From positions 1,357,501 through 1,421,500 of the forward strand of contig CANMYO010000001.1 in NCBI GenBank assembly GCA_947502145.1: a stretch of 64,000 bases of DNA. The letters are read 5' to 3'. Below, piece after piece: positions 37,010 to 46,887 of the stretch. Both the position numbers and the translations under genes were made by a program. The stretch is from an uncultured Paracoccaceae bacterium. GTDB taxonomy: Bacteria; Pseudomonadota; Alphaproteobacteria; Rhodobacterales; Rhodobacteraceae. The notes below the pieces were generated by a model. It saw nothing but the letters and a program-made list of their open reading frames with translations, made no database searches and was not told the origin of the DNA. How positions within the stretch are numbered: position 1 is the first letter of the stretch; each line of letters begins with the position of its first letter.

Positions 37010-37803
37010 CGCTTCTGACGGAAAACCAAATCGCGCAATTCCAGCGTGACGGCGCGACCGTCGTGAGGGGCATTTTTGTGCCGTGGTTGGCGCAAATCGC
37101 CGCAGGGATTGAGCTTAACATGCAAGCGCCTGGGCAATATGCCTCCGAAAACGCGGTCACGGAAGGACGCTTCTTTGATGACTACTGCAACTGGACGCGG
37201 ATCGCGCTATTTGAAGACGTTGTGCGCCACAGCCCTGCGGCGCAGCTTGCCGCAGAGGCAATGCAAAGCCAAACGGCGCAATTCTTTCATGACCATGTTC
37301 TGGTGAAAGAGCCGGGAACACCGAAGCCAACGCCCTGGCACCAGGATTCCCCCTATTATTTTGTCGAGGGCGAACAGACGGTTAGCCTTTGGATCCCGAT
37401 TGACCCTGTGAAAGAAGCATCATTGCGTTTTATTGCAGGGTCGCATCGCTGGCCGCACATGGTGCGCCCTGTCAGTTGGGCGGACGACAGTGATTTCTAT
37501 GATAGCGACCAGACATGGATGCCGGTGCCAGATCCCGATCTGGACAATGGATCCGCAAAGGTATTGGAGTGGGGAATGGATCCCGGCGATGTGGTGCTGT
37601 TCGACTTTCGAACTGCGCACGGCGCGCGCGGCAACAAATCGGCTCAGCGCCGGCGTGCCCTGTCACTCCGCTGGGTTGGGGATGATGCGCGTTACGTTGA
37701 ACGACCCGGGCGCACCTCTCCGCCATTCCCAGGGCATGGTATGGTGCAGGGACAGCGCTTGCGACCTGACTGGTTTCCCGTGATCTGGAGTTCGAGCCCT
37801 TGA
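37006..37803 (+). CDS. Phytanoyl-CoA dioxygenase (PhyH) family protein
   Basis: 265 residues, Fe(II)/2-oxoglutarate oxygenase. The iron triad is HQD in TPWHQDSPYY near residue 110 and His in RTAHGARGN near 205, with the 2-oxoglutarate Arg following (RRRALSLRW). The substrate is unknown; PhyH proteins hydroxylate varied small molecules. Sits between a HAD phosphatase and a hydrolase in an overlapping set. Confidence 0.9.
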   Translation: MTLLTENQIAQFQRDGATVVRGIFVPWLAQIAAGIELNMQAPGQYASENAVTEGRFFDDYCNWTRIALFEDVVRHSPAAQLAAEAMQSQTAQFFHDHVLVKEPGTPKPTPWHQDSPYYFVEGEQTVSLWIPIDPVKEASLRFIAGSHRWPHMVRPVSWADDSDFYDSDQTWMPVPDPDLDNGSAKVLEWGMDPGDVVLFDFRTAHGARGNKSAQRRRALSLRWVGDDARYVERPGRTSPPFPGHGMVQGQRLRPDWFPVIWSSSP

Positions 37804-38723
37804 TCTGGCTTTTGCTTGCCGCTCTGGCCGCGGTCCTTGCCTTTCCTTACATTATTGAAGTGCGAAAGACCCCGATGGGGCGCGGGCCGCGGATCGGCGC
37901 GCCGGGCGCTTTCGCGAAGTTGTCGCAGGGCGTCACATATTATCGGTGGTTTGGTCCTTCACGTGGCCCCGTTGCAATCGCCATTCATGGGACGGCAACG
38001 CCCTCTCAGGTTTGGGAAGGGGTTGCGAACGGATTGGGGAAACTCGGATACAGAGTGCTGACCTACGATCTCTACGGACGGGGCCTGTCCGATAGGGCCA
38101 AAGGGGCCCAAACTCATGATTTCTTTCAACGGCAATTGACTGACTTGCTGCAAGAATTGGAAATCGAGGATGAAATCACGCTCATCGGGTTCTCAATGGG
38201 CGGGTCCATTGCCGCAGAATTTGCGGCAGCCGCACCGCATCGTGTCAAACAAATGATCCTGATCGCGCCGACGGGGATCGTCATGAATGAAGGTCGCTTT
38301 ATGCGGTTCTGCCGGCTTGTCCCGGTTTTGGGTGACTGGCTATTCTTCACGTTAGGGCCGCGACGTATGCGGGCAGAGATCGACAACTGGCAATTCACTG
38401 GTGGGGGTCAGGACTTGGCGGACCTGCAAATGGCAGAGATGTCCCGTCAGGGCTATCTCCCATCCCTCTTACGCAGCCAGCGTGGTGTCCTTTCTGAAAA
38501 ACAGGAAGTCAGCCATCGCAAAGTCCACAAATCGGGGCTGCCAGTTCTTGCGATCTGGGGGCAACGGGACCAATTGGTGCCGATTTCGGCGCTTGGTCAA
38601 TTGACCCAGTGGAACCGTACCGCGAAACAAGAGATGGTCAAAGATGCAGGCCATGCGCTTTTGACCACACATGACCAGGAGATTTCGTCTCTCCTCAGAG
38701 ACGTCCTGCGGGAGCCGCGTTAA
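37800..38723 (+). CDS. Alpha/beta hydrolase
   Basis: 307 residues from TTG 37800, which overlaps the preceding stop (TTGA). One N-terminal membrane helix (LLAALAAVLAFPYI). Nucleophile elbow GFSMGGSIAAEFAA near 133, oxyanion HGTATPSQVWEG and histidine in DAGHALLTTH near 290. Probably an inner-membrane-anchored esterase or lipase; substrate unknown. Its 3' end meets the GGDEF gene. Confidence 0.9.
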   Translation: MIWLLLAALAAVLAFPYIIEVRKTPMGRGPRIGAPGAFAKLSQGVTYYRWFGPSRGPVAIAIHGTATPSQVWEGVANGLGKLGYRVLTYDLYGRGLSDRAKGAQTHDFFQRQLTDLLQELEIEDEITLIGFSMGGSIAAEFAAAAPHRVKQMILIAPTGIVMNEGRFMRFCRLVPVLGDWLFFTLGPRRMRAEIDNWQFTGGGQDLADLQMAEMSRQGYLPSLLRSQRGVLSEKQEVSHRKVHKSGLPVLAIWGQRDQLVPISALGQLTQWNRTAKQEMVKDAGHALLTTHDQEISSLLRDVLREPR

Positions 38724-39838
38724 GCAGCAATCCCGGCTTCCTCATGCAGGAAGCTTTCATGCAGCGCCACCCGATTCCGACCCTCCCGCTTTGCTTCGTA
38801 GAGCGCGTCGTCGGCCGTGGACAGCAGGTTTTGAAATTTCTGGTTAGAGCCGCTGTATGTCGCACCCATGCTTATGGTCACGTCAATGCTATCATCACCA
38901 ATTTGTATCGGGCTGCTACAAACAGCGAGACGGCACCGTTCGGCAATTTCCTCTGCTATCGCCCGGCCGACATCAGGCAGCACGATTACAAACTCGTCTC
39001 CGCCCAATCTCGAAAACAGATCATTGGGTCGCAAGCATGCTGCTATTCGTTCACTGATGACTTTAAGAACGACATCGCCGGCCAAGTGCCCATAGTTATC
39101 ATTGACGTCTTTGAAGTTGTCGAGGTCGAAATACAGCATGACTTTGCTGACAACAGTCTTGCTATCGGTCTGCATCTCCTCGACCGCAGAAATGACGCTT
39201 CGCCTGTTCATCAACGACGTTAGCGGATCGGTCGTCGCTGCCGTTCGGAGTTCATCAATCTTGATGTTCAGGGCCTGTTCGCGAAAAAACAACACTCCCA
39301 AAAGGACCGACCCGACAACATTCAGCGCGAATAGATAGGGCCCCAACCCAAAGATAAAGGTCGAACGCTGCGGCTCTGCTATCGTGAGGCCAACAAGAAT
39401 GTGGGCAGACATCATGACCCCCAGCATCACAAGCGAGATGAGATTTCTATGTCCCTGGTTCAAGAACAAGTGTCGCCAAATGTAGCCCATTGAGCCAGCA
39501 ACAAGCATGCCCGCGACGCCATAGATTGCGCCCGCCCCACCAATATTAATCCGCGTTGCAACGCCGGTAATCAGTGCGATGACGCCAGCCAGTGGCCCCA
39601 GGAATGCGATCGCGGATGCGATAAGCAGGTTGCGAAGGTCGATGATGAACCCTTCTCCAACATTGATGGGGGCCATCATGGATGCGATCACACCGACGCC
39701 GAACAGAAGTCCCAATGATAACTCAAGTCGAAATTTGTTCTGCTGAGACTTCGCCAAGACCCCATATAGATAAACGAGCGTAATAGTCAGTGCGACGGGT
39801 TGAACGAAAGTCGTAATGGTTTCAGTTGCGTCAGTCAT
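38720..39838 (-). CDS. Membrane diguanylate cyclase with 5TMR-LYT-like sensor
   Basis: 372 residues from ATG 39838 (ggag six bases upstream). The N-terminal half has six hydrophobic segments and the sequence INVGEGFIIDLRNLLIASAI, as in 5TM-LYT sensor domains. The C-terminal GGDEF domain (from about 205) has intact GGDEF in FSRLGGDEFVIVL and a product-inhibition RxxD site (RPND) five residues before it. Active c-di-GMP synthase is predicted. The opposing degenerate EAL gene is 16 kb away. Confidence 0.93.
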   Translation of the reverse strand: MTDATETITTFVQPVALTITLVYLYGVLAKSQQNKFRLELSLGLLFGVGVIASMMAPINVGEGFIIDLRNLLIASAIAFLGPLAGVIALITGVATRINIGGAGAIYGVAGMLVAGSMGYIWRHLFLNQGHRNLISLVMLGVMMSAHILVGLTIAEPQRSTFIFGLGPYLFALNVVGSVLLGVLFFREQALNIKIDELRTAATTDPLTSLMNRRSVISAVEEMQTDSKTVVSKVMLYFDLDNFKDVNDNYGHLAGDVVLKVISERIAACLRPNDLFSRLGGDEFVIVLPDVGRAIAEEIAERCRLAVCSSPIQIGDDSIDVTISMGATYSGSNQKFQNLLSTADDALYEAKREGRNRVALHESFLHEEAGIAA

Positions 39839-40059
39839 TGGCAGCTCCAAATGCGAATGTGCCGCAATAAAACGGTTAAGGCTTGAGGAATGACTAAGCC
39901 GCGGAGCTATCTGGGAAAAGTTCCCGTAAATTTCGGAACAATTTTACGAAAACACGCCAAATCGGATGTTCGAATGGCGGGCTCGCGCCGAGATATTTGC
40001 GCAACTCGCCGATAACATTACGACTTTTCAAGAGGTAATTCGCAACGTATCCAAGGGCC
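39839..40059. other. Divergent promoter region between GGDEF gene and zapE
   Basis: About 220 AT-richer bases without a convincing gene. Both flanking genes read outward from it, so it should hold their promoters. An imperfect inverted repeat (gtaaatt/aattttac) near 39930-39952 is the only structure noted. Confidence 0.4.
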
Positions 40060-41112
40060 ATGACCATGCAAAATGCTTATGCCGCAGCCGTGTCAGCTGG
40101 CGAATTGAAAGAAGACGCAGCTCAGATTTCTGCACTTCCGGAGCTCGAACGTATCCGTGCCGCCCTGGAGCAACCACAGGTCAAAAAGGGCTTTTTCAAG
40201 AAGACGACAGAACATATTCCGGGGCTCTATCTATGGGGTGGGGTTGGCCGCGGCAAATCCATGCTAATGGATCTGCTCTATGCTCAGGCCAAGGGGCCGA
40301 AACTTCGCTATCACTTTCACGCATTCATGCAGTGGGTGCATGGGGAAATGGCAGAAGCGCGCAAACGGGGCGTTGATGACGCAATAAGACCCGTCGCTGA
40401 AAAACTCGCAGCCGACGTGAGATTTTTGGCATTTGATGAGATGCAGATCAGCGATATTACCGACGCGATGATTGTTGGGCGACTGTTCGAGGCGCTGTTT
40501 GAAGATGGTGTTGTTGTGGTCACGACGTCAAACCGGCCGCCAGATGATCTCTACAAGGATGGGCTGAACCGGCAGCTTTTTCTGCCATTCATCGAACTCT
40601 TGAAAGACAGGCTACACATCCGCGAACTGGCGAGTGCGACAGACTACAGACAGGGACGTTTGTCCGGGTCAGAGGTGTATTTTTGCCCGATCAACGCAGA
40701 TAGCCGGGCCGCGATGAACTCGATTTGGCAAGACCTAACACAAGGCCAGTCCGAACAGCTAAGCCTTCGCGTCAATGGACGAGATGTCGTGATACCGAAA
40801 TTTCACAATGGCGCGGCCCGGGCATCGTTCTTTGATCTTTGCGGTCGCCCGCTCGGTTCTGCAGATTATCTGACCCTTGCTGAAAATGTTCGCGTGCTGA
40901 TGCTTGATGAAATTCCGCAGCTTAGTCGCCAGAACTTCAACGAAGCCAAGCGATTTGTCACTTTGATTGATGCCCTTTACGAAGCAAAGGTCAGGTTGAT
41001 CGCTTCCGCTGCGGCGGGGCCGGAAATGCTTTACGTCGAAGGTGAAGGCACGTTCGAATTTGAACGAACCGCCAGTCGATTGCGCGAGATGCAGGCGCTG
41101 GACTGGCCCTAG
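40060..41112 (+). CDS. zapE: Cell-division ATPase ZapE (AFG1-like)
   Basis: 350 residues. A P-loop ATPase of the AFG1 family, linked in bacteria to FtsZ ring dynamics. Walker A LWGGVGRGKSMLMDL near residue 58, HFHAFMQWVHGEM, and Walker B LAFDEMQISDITDAM, then SNRPPDDLYKDGL. Start ATG 40060 after aaggg; a second ATG lies 6 bases on. Convergent with the LysM gene; the last bases overlap. Confidence 0.93.
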   Translation: MTMQNAYAAAVSAGELKEDAAQISALPELERIRAALEQPQVKKGFFKKTTEHIPGLYLWGGVGRGKSMLMDLLYAQAKGPKLRYHFHAFMQWVHGEMAEARKRGVDDAIRPVAEKLAADVRFLAFDEMQISDITDAMIVGRLFEALFEDGVVVVTTSNRPPDDLYKDGLNRQLFLPFIELLKDRLHIRELASATDYRQGRLSGSEVYFCPINADSRAAMNSIWQDLTQGQSEQLSLRVNGRDVVIPKFHNGAARASFFDLCGRPLGSADYLTLAENVRVLMLDEIPQLSRQNFNEAKRFVTLIDALYEAKVRLIASAAAGPEMLYVEGEGTFEFERTASRLREMQALDWP

Positions 41113-42002
41113 ACTTCTGGCAGATTCGGAATTGCGAGCCTTTGGCCAACCTTGATGCGGTTGGGGCTTGATAGGATATTCTTGTTGGCTTCAAAAATGA
41201 CCGGAAACTTGTCGACATTGCCGTAAAACATGACGGCAATCGCGCCAAGGCTGTCACCCTCGCTGACGGTATAGAACCGGTATTGTTCTGTCTCAGCAGC
41301 ACGTTGCACAACGCGCACCTCAACGCCAGATCCGTCGCCGGTTGGGGTTTCAGGCACAGACGGGGCGGCGCCACCTGCGGCGATCGTCGCCTGGACGATG
41401 ATTGATTTTAACAAGACCGCGGTATCTACACGGCCATTTGCAGTGACCAGGACTGCAGGCACTGACATATCGCCGGCAATGGCTGCCGCATTGACAATTT
41501 CATCAATTTCAGCGTCCGTGCGGCCCTCTTTGATCGCGGCAACGACAAGGCGTTCCAGCGCCGTATCGGGTGCAGCGGACCGTGATGGTGATGGACGACC
41601 GGTGATGCTGCCGATGCTGGCAACAACATTGCTTGTCATCTGGGCCATTTCATCCTGAGGTTCCGGCTCTGGCAGATCAAGATCCAACCCCAAACCGGCA
41701 AGGACATTCGATGTCGTGCTTGAGATTGTGCTTTCATCAGTGGAAATGCGGGCAGAGGGCAACTCAACTCCGCCAGGTGCTTCTGGCGTCGGTGCAACGG
41801 GCACGACAACAGGTTCAATGCCGGGCGCTTCTGATATGGCGTCTTGCAAAGGGGCGGTCGGCAGCAAATTCTGGGTGGCTGCGCGTGTGACTTCGGTTGT
41901 CGCGGACGGGTTGCGCGCCTCTGGCGCTTCAACCGGTTTGGTTACAATGTAAGCACATAGCGCGACCGCAAAAATGAAAAGTCCAAGAACGCTTCTAATC
42001 AT
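41109..42002 (-). CDS. LysM-domain envelope protein (paralogue A)
   Basis: 297 residues with an N-terminal anchor helix (VLGLFIFAVALCAYIV), a long Pro/Glu/Ala-rich periplasmic linker (30-150), a middle segment resembling that of the second LysM protein (LERLVVAAIKEGRTDAEIDE) and a C-terminal LysM domain (GDSLGAIAVMFYGN, ILSSPNRIKVGQRLAIP). It should bind peptidoglycan. SD gggggt. Paralogous to the gene at 42969-43895, which suggests a local duplication. Confidence 0.9.
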   Translation of the reverse strand: MIRSVLGLFIFAVALCAYIVTKPVEAPEARNPSATTEVTRAATQNLLPTAPLQDAISEAPGIEPVVVPVAPTPEAPGGVELPSARISTDESTISSTTSNVLAGLGLDLDLPEPEPQDEMAQMTSNVVASIGSITGRPSPSRSAAPDTALERLVVAAIKEGRTDAEIDEIVNAAAIAGDMSVPAVLVTANGRVDTAVLLKSIIVQATIAAGGAAPSVPETPTGDGSGVEVRVVQRAAETEQYRFYTVSEGDSLGAIAVMFYGNVDKFPVIFEANKNILSSPNRIKVGQRLAIPNLPEV

Positions 42003-42257
42003 GAAATTACCCCCAGGTAGGACCGCCTAAATATTGTTTGTGCGACATAATGCGGTGGTGGCAGCCCCTGCGGGTATAGATGTAGTGGTGTGTGTGGGGC
42101 GGTGTCAAAGGGGGAATGACACGCAATTCCGGAAAAATTCGGCGCTGTGCTTCACAAACAAGAAGACAGGCCAAAGCCTGCCCCCTCGCCCTGCCAAGAC
42201 CGCCGGGCAAAGTGCGTTTACGCGCCTATTTGCCCTGTTGCTGGGAATCTAGTGCGA
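42003..42257. other. Gap between LysM A and the secreted protein gene
   Basis: 255 bases with no gene I can support. A stem-loop gggcaaa/tttgccc at 42205-42235 follows the secreted-protein gene on the minus strand and might end its transcript; the T tract is poor. Confidence 0.4.
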
Positions 42258-42821
42258 TCAATGATTCGCCGTCAATGAGAATGATTCGTTCATACGAGAT
42301 TTACTTGTCATCGACACAACCTTGCAGTCGGTTGTGACGGCCTGTGTGGTCACAAGAAATGGGGTCTCGGGCGCAATACTGCTTTCTTCCATCCAGCGGC
42401 CATTTACGCAAACGTCTTGTGCGTAGTTTCCCGAATTGAATCCAAAGCCCGGACTGCCGCAGTTTGCAACGTTTCCATCAGCATTCCAGCCTTGCGAATG
42501 CGTCGCAGGAAAGCTTCCGCCGGTCAGGAATGTCATGCCGACCGGGTCAAATCGCAGATGGAACGTACTGTCCTCGCCCGCTTGTTTCATGTTCCAGTTG
42601 CCCAGCAATTGCCCATTCAGGTAACCGGAGATCTTGAAGGACGTGATATCGTTTTCGGTCAGGACAGCGTGGGACATCAGGCTGTCGGGCACCTGCATCC
42701 GACCTGTCATGGTGTAACCGTTTGCGCCGGCCCAACAGAAATTGAGGTCGGCGGCGGCACTTTCGGTCGCGTGAACCACAAGCCCGGCAACAACGGCAAC
42801 TGACAAACAACGCGACAACAT
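42258..42821 (-). CDS. Secreted protein of unknown family
   Basis: 187 residues from ATG 42821. Signal peptide (CLSVAVVAGLVVHATESAAA, cut near 23). The mature part has five or so cysteines (NFCWAG, ANCGSPG, DVCVNG, TDCKVV), expected to form disulfides in the periplasm or outside, and a beta-rich pattern (TGRMQVPDSLMSHAVLTEND). No family recognised. It lies between the two LysM paralogues on the same strand. ggagggg is 11 bases before the start, somewhat far. Confidence 0.75.
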   Translation of the reverse strand: MLSRCLSVAVVAGLVVHATESAAADLNFCWAGANGYTMTGRMQVPDSLMSHAVLTENDITSFKISGYLNGQLLGNWNMKQAGEDSTFHLRFDPVGMTFLTGGSFPATHSQGWNADGNVANCGSPGFGFNSGNYAQDVCVNGRWMEESSIAPETPFLVTTQAVTTDCKVVSMTSKSRMNESFSLTANH

Positions 42822-42968
42822 GGCTTTTGGCCCCTCCAAATATGGCAAAAACCGTACACGCTGAGCGCTGATTCTGGAACATTTGGCCGAAAAACAGTTG
42901 AATCTGTGGCTAATCAACAAAAAACCGGGCCGCAGTATGCGATCCGGCAACAATCCAGCGGTCCCTCT

Positions 42969-43895
42969 TCAGGCGCTTGGGATCAACAGTCTTTGGCCAA
43001 TTTGAATGCGGTCCGGTGCCGAAAGGATATTTCGGTTCGCCTCGAAAATCCTGTAGTAGGCGTTAGTGTTCCCATAAAATTTGAGCGCGATATAGGCCAG
43101 GCTGTCACCGCCCTCGACGGTATAGAATTTTTCACCGCCGACGACCTCGGCCGTTGCGACGCCAAGTGCGGCAGCGCGGCGCTGCAGCTCATCGGCGGCG
43201 GCGACCTCTTCTGGGGATCCGTTGCGCAGTGTCCGTTCGACCAGATCGAAAATCATGGTCTTGGGGTCAATTGAACCGTCACTTGTGACAACCGCATCAT
43301 GCAGCGCAATATCTCCGGCAGCCCCGGCGCGGGCCAGCAAATCTTCCAGGTCGCGTTCAATATCTTGCTGATCTGCGAAATTCAGGCGCAGGCGATCATC
43401 CCCGTCGGCGTTGGGTTCAATGGTCACCGTATAGTTTCCGCTCATTGCGGCTTCTGACAGAATCTTGATCCCCTGAATTGCCAGCGACATGCTTTCGCGT
43501 TTTTGCCGATCTGCAGCAATCGCCGCTGAAACGTTAGGATCATTCGCGATGTTGGCAAGCGCTCGAATCCGCTCTGCCGTAGAGGGGGCGGCGACCGGTT
43601 CTGGTGCAACGGCGACGACCTCTTCGATCTGCGGCGCTGGCTGGGTTGAAATTGCTGCATTTGTGACTGCTAACAGATCAAGCGATGCGTTGCGGCTCGC
43701 CTCTGCCTGGCCTTCGGACATCTGCTCAATCATCTTTGACATCACGGCCATTTGGGCCTGCTGGGCTTGGTATTGAACAAATCCGAACGCCAGTGCCGCA
43801 CCGACGACAAAGGTCCCCAGACCCACGCCCACAAGAGGCAGGACCGAAGACCTGCGTGGCTCACTGACGGGGGGTGATGAAATCACGGTCTTCAT
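42969..43895 (-). CDS. LysM-domain envelope protein (paralogue B)
   Basis: 308 residues from ATG 43895, which has gaggaag seven bases upstream and lies one base after the preceding stop. One anchor helix (VLPLVGVGLGTFVVGAALAF), a coiled region (AQQAQMAVMSKMIEQMSEGQ), a middle domain (TVTIEPNADGDDRLRLNFAD; DLLARAGAAGDIALHDAVVT), then LysM (YTVEGGDSLAYIALKFYGN, RIQIGQRLLIP). The LysM part is close to that of paralogue A. Coupled to the rhodanese-like gene upstream. Confidence 0.9.
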   Translation of the reverse strand: MKTVISSPPVSEPRRSSVLPLVGVGLGTFVVGAALAFGFVQYQAQQAQMAVMSKMIEQMSEGQAEASRNASLDLLAVTNAAISTQPAPQIEEVVAVAPEPVAAPSTAERIRALANIANDPNVSAAIAADRQKRESMSLAIQGIKILSEAAMSGNYTVTIEPNADGDDRLRLNFADQQDIERDLEDLLARAGAAGDIALHDAVVTSDGSIDPKTMIFDLVERTLRNGSPEEVAAADELQRRAAALGVATAEVVGGEKFYTVEGGDSLAYIALKFYGNTNAYYRIFEANRNILSAPDRIQIGQRLLIPSA

Positions 43896-43896
43896 G

Positions 43897-44514
43897 TCAA
43901 GCTTCCTCAATGCTTAGGCCCAAAGTTGACCAGACCAACATGCCGCCACGGTAGTAGCGGATCTTGCTGGCGGGATAGCCAACCCCGATCAGGGCGTTAA
44001 TAAAATCTGATGCGTCATGCATCATTGGTCCGTCGTCAAAGACTACGACAGGCAGAGCGTCAGAGAATTCCATTTCTCCTCCGATGTTCTTGCCGCCCAT
44101 GGCCAGCAGGATGTCAGAGAAATACGGGTTATCTTGTGCAAGCAGCGCAACGGGAACGTTTATTGAGCCGGGGATGAAGCCGGTACTGCGACGAACCTGG
44201 GTGCGCGCATCAATCAACAGGCCATCGCCGTTTGCGACAGAACTGCCGACAAAGTTTATGACCTCGGCCTCGCCAATCGCGGATATGCTAGGCGCTGGCG
44301 AAGCCGGGCCGACGCAAATGTCACGACAGTCACCCGCCCTAACGGCAAAGCGTGCTACTATCTCGGGTGCCGTGTCAGCCGATTGCGAGATGCTTTTCTC
44401 CTGCCCATTGAAAACAAACGCGACGGGCGTAACGCTATCCATTACCTGTGCCCAAAGCGTGGTTGCAACAACTCCGGAAATGACCGCTGCTCCCACGAAA
44501 AGTTGCTTTTTCAT
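43897..44514 (-). CDS. Exported rhodanese-like protein lacking the catalytic cysteine
   Basis: 205 residues. Signal-anchor start (MKKQLFVGAAVISGVVATTL), then a rhodanese fold from about 95: LLIDARTQVRRSTGFIPGSI is the standard substrate-side loop. The active-site loop, normally V-x-x-C, reads VVVFDDGPMMHDAS, so the persulfide-forming cysteine is replaced. Sulfurtransfer is not expected; a binding or structural role is more likely. Two cysteines (DCRDIC) sit near 63-67. Stop overlaps the SD of LysM B, with one base between stop and start. Confidence 0.85.
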   Translation of the reverse strand: MKKQLFVGAAVISGVVATTLWAQVMDSVTPVAFVFNGQEKSISQSADTAPEIVARFAVRAGDCRDICVGPASPAPSISAIGEAEVINFVGSSVANGDGLLIDARTQVRRSTGFIPGSINVPVALLAQDNPYFSDILLAMGGKNIGGEMEFSDALPVVVFDDGPMMHDASDFINALIGVGYPASKIRYYRGGMLVWSTLGLSIEEA

Positions 44515-44548
44515 GCCGATCCCCCAACCGATACACGCTAAATATTGA

Positions 44549-44566
44549 CGCCCGCCCCTCCGGGCG
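44549..44566 (-). terminator. Hairpin between folC and the rhodanese-like gene
   Basis: CGCCCG/CGGGCG stem around a 6-base loop, followed on the minus strand by tcaatattta. It lies 70 bases after folC and could end the accD-folC transcript. Confidence 0.5.
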
Positions 44567-44636
44567 ATCAGTAAATAGTACTGGGCACTATATATAGATG
44601 AGTGGGTTTGTGCCCGTCAAAGCAAAATAGGGCGAT

Positions 44637-45914
44637 TCAGGCAGATTCGTTGGCGCGAATAACGTGACCAGCAAGGTAAAGTGAGCCGCAAATGAGGATT
44701 CGGGCACCGGACTCGGACGCTGCTAAAGAGTCAATGGCGGATTCAACATTTTGTGCCACTGATTGGGCAAGCCCCACGGACTGGGCGATTCGGGCGGTTT
44801 CATCGGCCGGGATGGTGTTTGGTTCACCCGGAATTGAAACCGCTATCAGACTGTCCGCAACATCTGCCAACGCAGCCATGTATCCTGTGACGTCCTTGGT
44901 GTTGAGCATGCCACAAATTAAATGTGTGGGTTTGGTCGGAAGATTGCGCAAGGTTGCCACGATGGCGGCTGCCGCTGCCGGGTTGTGACCTCCATCCAGC
45001 CAGAGTTCGGCACCCTTAGCGCGCTGTACCAACTTTCCGCGGGTCAGGCGCTCCATCCGGGCCGGCCAACGCGCCTGCGTCATCGCGGAGTCGCAGGCAA
45101 ATTCATCTTTCCCAAGCGTACGCAGCGCGGCGATAGCTGAACCCGCGTTTTGCACCTGATGTGGGCCCAAGAGCGCTGGCAGCGGCAGGTCAAGCAGGCC
45201 GGTTTCGTCCTGATAGACCATCCGCTCGGCTTCTGTTGTGGCGTGAAAGTGCTGGCCATGGGCTTTTATCGGGGCGCTGAAGCGGGCGGCCTGTTGCTCA
45301 ATGACCTCAAGGCATTCATCATGTTGTGGCCCCACAATGCACGGCACGCCACGTTTGATGATCCCTGCCTTTTCGCCTGCGATTTCGGTCAGCGTATCCC
45401 CCAGAAAAGACTGATGGTCCAAGTCGATCGGGGTGATGATGCTGAGCGCCGGCTTGGCGATCACATTCGTTGCATCCAGCCGTCCACCAAGCCCGACCTC
45501 CAGCAATGTGTAATCTGCGGGTGTTTCTGCAAATGCCACAAGTGCCGCGACAGTCGTGATCTCAAAGTAGGTAATCGGTTCGGGCCCATTTGCCTGATAG
45601 CAACGGTCCAGCACATCGGTCAGCGCTTCCTCTGAAATCAAGTCCCCGGCCAGTCGAATACGTTCATGAAAACGTGCCAGATGTGGCGAGGTATACGCGT
45701 GAACCTTAGCACCTGATGCCTCAAGCCCGGCGCGGATCATGGCCTGCGTGGACCCCTTTCCATTGGTACCTGCGACATGGATGACGGGCGGTAGCCGATC
45801 TTGCGGGTTACCCATGATGTCAAGCAGGCGCCAGACACGATCCAACGTCAGATCAATGATCTTTGGGTGCAGGCTCATCATCCGTTCGAGGATGACATCG
45901 GATGTCGTGGTCAC
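44637..45914 (-). CDS. folC: Folylpolyglutamate synthase/dihydrofolate synthase
   Basis: 425 residues. Adds glutamate to dihydropteroate and to reduced folates. Mur-ligase P-loop [17 protein letters not shown] near 47, DATNVI and the second domain [11 protein letters not shown] near 313. Start ATG overlaps the accD stop by 4 bases; accD-folC pairing is widespread in alphaproteobacteria. Confidence 0.96.
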   Translation of the reverse strand: MTTTSDVILERMMSLHPKIIDLTLDRVWRLLDIMGNPQDRLPPVIHVAGTNGKGSTQAMIRAGLEASGAKVHAYTSPHLARFHERIRLAGDLISEEALTDVLDRCYQANGPEPITYFEITTVAALVAFAETPADYTLLEVGLGGRLDATNVIAKPALSIITPIDLDHQSFLGDTLTEIAGEKAGIIKRGVPCIVGPQHDECLEVIEQQAARFSAPIKAHGQHFHATTEAERMVYQDETGLLDLPLPALLGPHQVQNAGSAIAALRTLGKDEFACDSAMTQARWPARMERLTRGKLVQRAKGAELWLDGGHNPAAAAAIVATLRNLPTKPTHLICGMLNTKDVTGYMAALADVADSLIAVSIPGEPNTIPADETARIAQSVGLAQSVAQNVESAIDSLAASESGARILICGSLYLAGHVIRANESA

Positions 45915-46831
45915 TTCGCGTCAAGCTCTGCTTCTGCGGGGCTTTCGATGGCTGGCGCCGGCAGGTCACCCCTGACCGCCGGTGGTTGTCCCAAGAGCAT
46001 GCGGGTGATTGTCACCAACTCATCCTTGAGGTCCGTCCGTTTTGTCACCCGGTCCAGCATTCCGTGATCCAACAGATACTCGGCGCGCTGGAACCCTTCT
46101 GGCAACTTTTCACCGATTGTCTGTTCGATGACCCGCGCACCGGCAAATCCTATCAATGCATTGGGCTCTGCGATCTGAACGTCACCCAACATCGCATAAG
46201 ATGCCGTGACACCGCCAGTCGTCGGGTGCGTCAGGACCACAATATAGGGCAGGCCAGCCTCTTTCAGCATTTGTACCGCAATCGTCGTGCGTGGCATCTG
46301 CATCAGCCCCAGGATGCCCTCTTGCATCCGTGCGCCACCAGCGGCCGAAAACAGGATCAGCGGGCGGTCGGTTTCGATGGCGCGCTCCGCGGCAGCGATG
46401 ATTGCATTGCCGACATACATCGACATGGAGCCACCCATGAAACTGAAATCCTGAACCGCGACGACGACCGGCGTGCGCCCCATCTCGCCCTCGGCAACAA
46501 GCATGGCATCCTTTTCACCGGTTTTCTTGCGAGCGTCCTTCAGGCGATCAGTGTATTTCTTTTGATCACGAAAGTGCAGCGGATCAGTCGCGGGTTCCGG
46601 AACCTCGACATCCACGAAGATTCCGCCGTCAAACAGGGATTTCAAGCGGTCGCGCGCAGTGATCGGCATGTGATGATCACAGTTGGCGCAGACGTTCAGA
46701 TTGTCCGCAAGCTCGCGGTGAAACAGCATTGTGCCACATTCAGTACATTTCGTCCAAAGATTGTCCGGCACCTCGCGCCGCGAAAACAGCGAGTTGATAG
46801 TCGGTCGGACGTAGTTGGTGATCCAGTTCAT
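45911..46831 (-). CDS. accD: Acetyl-CoA carboxylase carboxyltransferase subunit beta
   Basis: 306 residues from ATG 46831 ([16 protein letters not shown]); the frame is open upstream but the family N-terminus decides. With AccA transfers the carboxyl group from biotin to acetyl-CoA, opening fatty acid synthesis. Zinc ribbon CTECGTMLF...CANCDHHM near residues 25-50 and crotonase-fold [15 protein letters not shown] near 155. Ends in a short acidic tail. Pairs with folC. Confidence 0.97.
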   Translation of the reverse strand: MNWITNYVRPTINSLFSRREVPDNLWTKCTECGTMLFHRELADNLNVCANCDHHMPITARDRLKSLFDGGIFVDVEVPEPATDPLHFRDQKKYTDRLKDARKKTGEKDAMLVAEGEMGRTPVVVAVQDFSFMGGSMSMYVGNAIIAAAERAIETDRPLILFSAAGGARMQEGILGLMQMPRTTIAVQMLKEAGLPYIVVLTHPTTGGVTASYAMLGDVQIAEPNALIGFAGARVIEQTIGEKLPEGFQRAEYLLDHGMLDRVTKRTDLKDELVTITRMLLGQPPAVRGDLPAPAIESPAEAELDAK

Positions 46832-46887
46832 GCCTGCGGCCCTTATTGCGTTGCTGCAGAAATATGCGTGCCGCAGCGTAATTGCAA

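Noticed and set aside
42034-42252. 72-codon plus-strand frame in the gap after LysM A
   Set aside because: TTG start, no ribosome site, no family; the DNA is more likely non-coding.
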